From: Steinernema hermaphroditum
Taxonomy: Eukaryota > Nematoda > Chromadorea > Rhabditida > Steinernematidae
DNA: 64,000 nucleotides
Direction: 5' to 3'
Assembly: GCA_030435675.1 (NCBI GenBank)
Contig: JAUCMV010000008.1
Coordinates: 5,001 to 69,000, forward strand
Below, piece by piece: positions 63,254 to 64,000 of the stretch. The translations under genes were made by a program, and so were the position numbers. The number at the start of each line of letters is the position of its first letter. Position 1 is the stretch's first letter. The notes under the pieces were generated by a model that worked only from the letters and a program-made list of their open reading frames with translations, was not told the origin of the DNA and ran no database searches.

Positions 63254-64000
63254 TTAGGGCGTTTGAGTTCCTCTGCTGCACCAAGATGAGAGCGACTCAT
63301 TTTTCGCCACAGTTTGCCAGCGCTGAGTTCCTACAGTCTTCACGATTTCATCTTTCCAGCGTATCCTCGGTCTTCCTGACGGTCGCGTTGCTGGAGGCCT
63401 CCATTCTGTAATCAAAGTTGACCACTTGTGGCGTTCCACAGAGCTGTTTGCCATGTTCCACGCAAACTTCCACTTCCTCTTCGTGGCCTCCTCGATGATG
63501 TCTTTCACCTTTGTTACTCCGCGGATCCAGTCGTTCGTTTTCCGGTCGAGAAGTCTCACTCCTATCATTCTTCTTTCCATTCTTCTTTGCGCTGTCCTTA
63601 GCCTCGTCTTCGTGGACTTCGTCAGGGCCCACGCTTCCGATCCGTAGGTCATCGCTGGTAAGATACACATATCGAAAAGTCTTCGCTTCCACTTCATGTC
63701 CACGGATGGCGATGTCAATAGGACTCTGTGTTCCCGGAAGGCATTCCATCCTGCGCTTATTCGGCGACTTATCTCTTTTCTGTTGCTTCGAATCATTTCA
63801 ACTTCTTGTCCTAAATAGACAAAGCTGTCAACGTGTTCTAAACTCACATCGTTGATGCGGATGTGTAGTTCTTCGTTCGCCATCACTTTAGTCTTCGTCT
63901 CGTTGATCTTCAGTCCGAACTTTTGGGATTCTTCATTTAACTCGTCCATCATTTTTTGGAGTTCGTCCTGAGAGTTTGCAAAGAGAACAATGTCGTCGGC
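63254..64000 (-). CDS. Endonuclease-reverse transcriptase, C-terminal part (copy 13)
   Basis: 248 codons and the TAA stop, equal to residues 745-992. The window edge cuts the RT active-site box, leaving its last three residues (Ala-Asp-Asp, 63992-64000). The thumb region and the C-terminal region with YGSEAW and SGRPRIRWKDEI are unchanged. Whether this copy is intact upstream cannot be seen. Confidence 0.88.
   Translation of the reverse strand, partial: ADDIVLFANSQDELQKMMDELNEESQKFGLKINETKTKVMANEELHIRINDVSLEHVDSFVYLGQEVEMIRSNRKEISRRISAGWNAFREHRVLLTSPSVDMKWKRRLFDMCILPAMTYGSEAWALTKSTKTRLRTAQRRMERRMIGVRLLDRKTNDWIRGVTKVKDIIEEATKRKWKFAWNMANSSVERHKWSTLITEWRPPATRPSGRPRIRWKDEIVKTVGTQRWQTVAKNESLSSWCSRGTQTP

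Larger units (their letters stand above)
1..64000 (-). repeat. Head-to-tail macrosatellite of 13 RTE-type retrotransposon copies
   Basis: The same module (monomer array, EN-RT frame, 3' UTR) recurs 13 times in one orientation with no intervening sequence. The basic period is 4273 bp; observed copy lengths are 4273, 4272, 3408, 14253, 5979, 4447, 3991, 4274, 4273, 5979 and 4273 bp for copies 2-12. Length differences come almost entirely from whole 173- or 161-bp monomers, plus one damaged copy. No target-site duplications, host genes, tRNAs or telomeric repeats were seen between copies. Confidence 0.95.
62884..64000 (-). mobile_element. RTE-type retrotransposon copy 13 (5' part outside window)
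   Basis: Only the 3' UTR and the last quarter of the coding region are inside the window, so the array continues beyond the right edge. Confidence 0.92.

Noticed and set aside
1..64000. Long direct repeats read as LTRs of an LTR retrotransposon
   Set aside because: The RT is non-LTR type with an N-terminal endonuclease; no protease, integrase, RNase H, primer-binding site or TG...CA ends.
1..64000. Array taken as an rDNA-like or host-gene tandem cluster
   Set aside because: No rRNA, tRNA or host gene sequence was recognised; every base falls in an element copy.

Overview
The whole 64 kb is one array of a eukaryotic non-LTR retrotransposon, with no host single-copy sequence visible anywhere. 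Each copy encodes one minus-strand polyprotein with an apurinic-type endonuclease (EN) followed by a reverse transcriptase (RT). It has no LTRs, integrase, protease or RNase H. The layout and motifs (LTELRW, GDFNAK, WTWISPDG, GSDHR, NYRPISLLS, DYEKAFD, FADD, SGRPRIRWKDEI) fit the RTE clade as it occurs in nematodes. A nematode host is my best guess, but it is inference from the RT flavour alone, and an arthropod or other invertebrate is not excluded.

Layout: 13 copies lie head to tail, all transcribed right to left. The first is cut at its 3' end by the window and the last at its 5' end. Read along the minus strand, each copy has (i) a 5' array of tandem monomers, nearly all 173 bp; (ii) an open frame of 992 codons whose first 42 codons lie inside the first monomer; (iii) a 3' UTR of about 370 bp ending in AATAAA and two copies of a 9-bp repeat; then directly the last monomer of the next copy. 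Copy boundaries are 1-3461, 3462-7734, 7735-12006, 12007-15414, 15415-29667, 29668-35646, 35647-40093, 40094-44084, 44085-48358, 48359-52631, 52632-58610, 58611-62883 and 62884-64000. The basic copy is 4273 bp.

What varies is almost only the number of 5' monomers. The arrays hold 6, 6, 6, 1, 65, 16, 7, 6, 6, 6, 16 and 6 units, 147 in all, about 25 kb or 40% of the window. The 65-unit array (18638-29667) is an 11-kb satellite with a 12-bp-shorter 161-bp variant and nested higher-order repeats. The proteins of seven intact copies look identical except for residues 3 and 19, both encoded in the first monomer. Three copies are frameshifted in one homopolymer, and one copy has a corrupted patch over the RT core.

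How the parts could work together (inference): the monomers probably act as a repeated promoter, as in mouse L1. The EN-RT would copy the RNA from its 3' end. The identical junction in every copy, flanked by the same monomer variant, says the array grew mainly by unequal exchange or segmental duplication from one ancestral junction. Whether it sits at a chromosome end, a centromere or an extrachromosomal circle cannot be told from this window.
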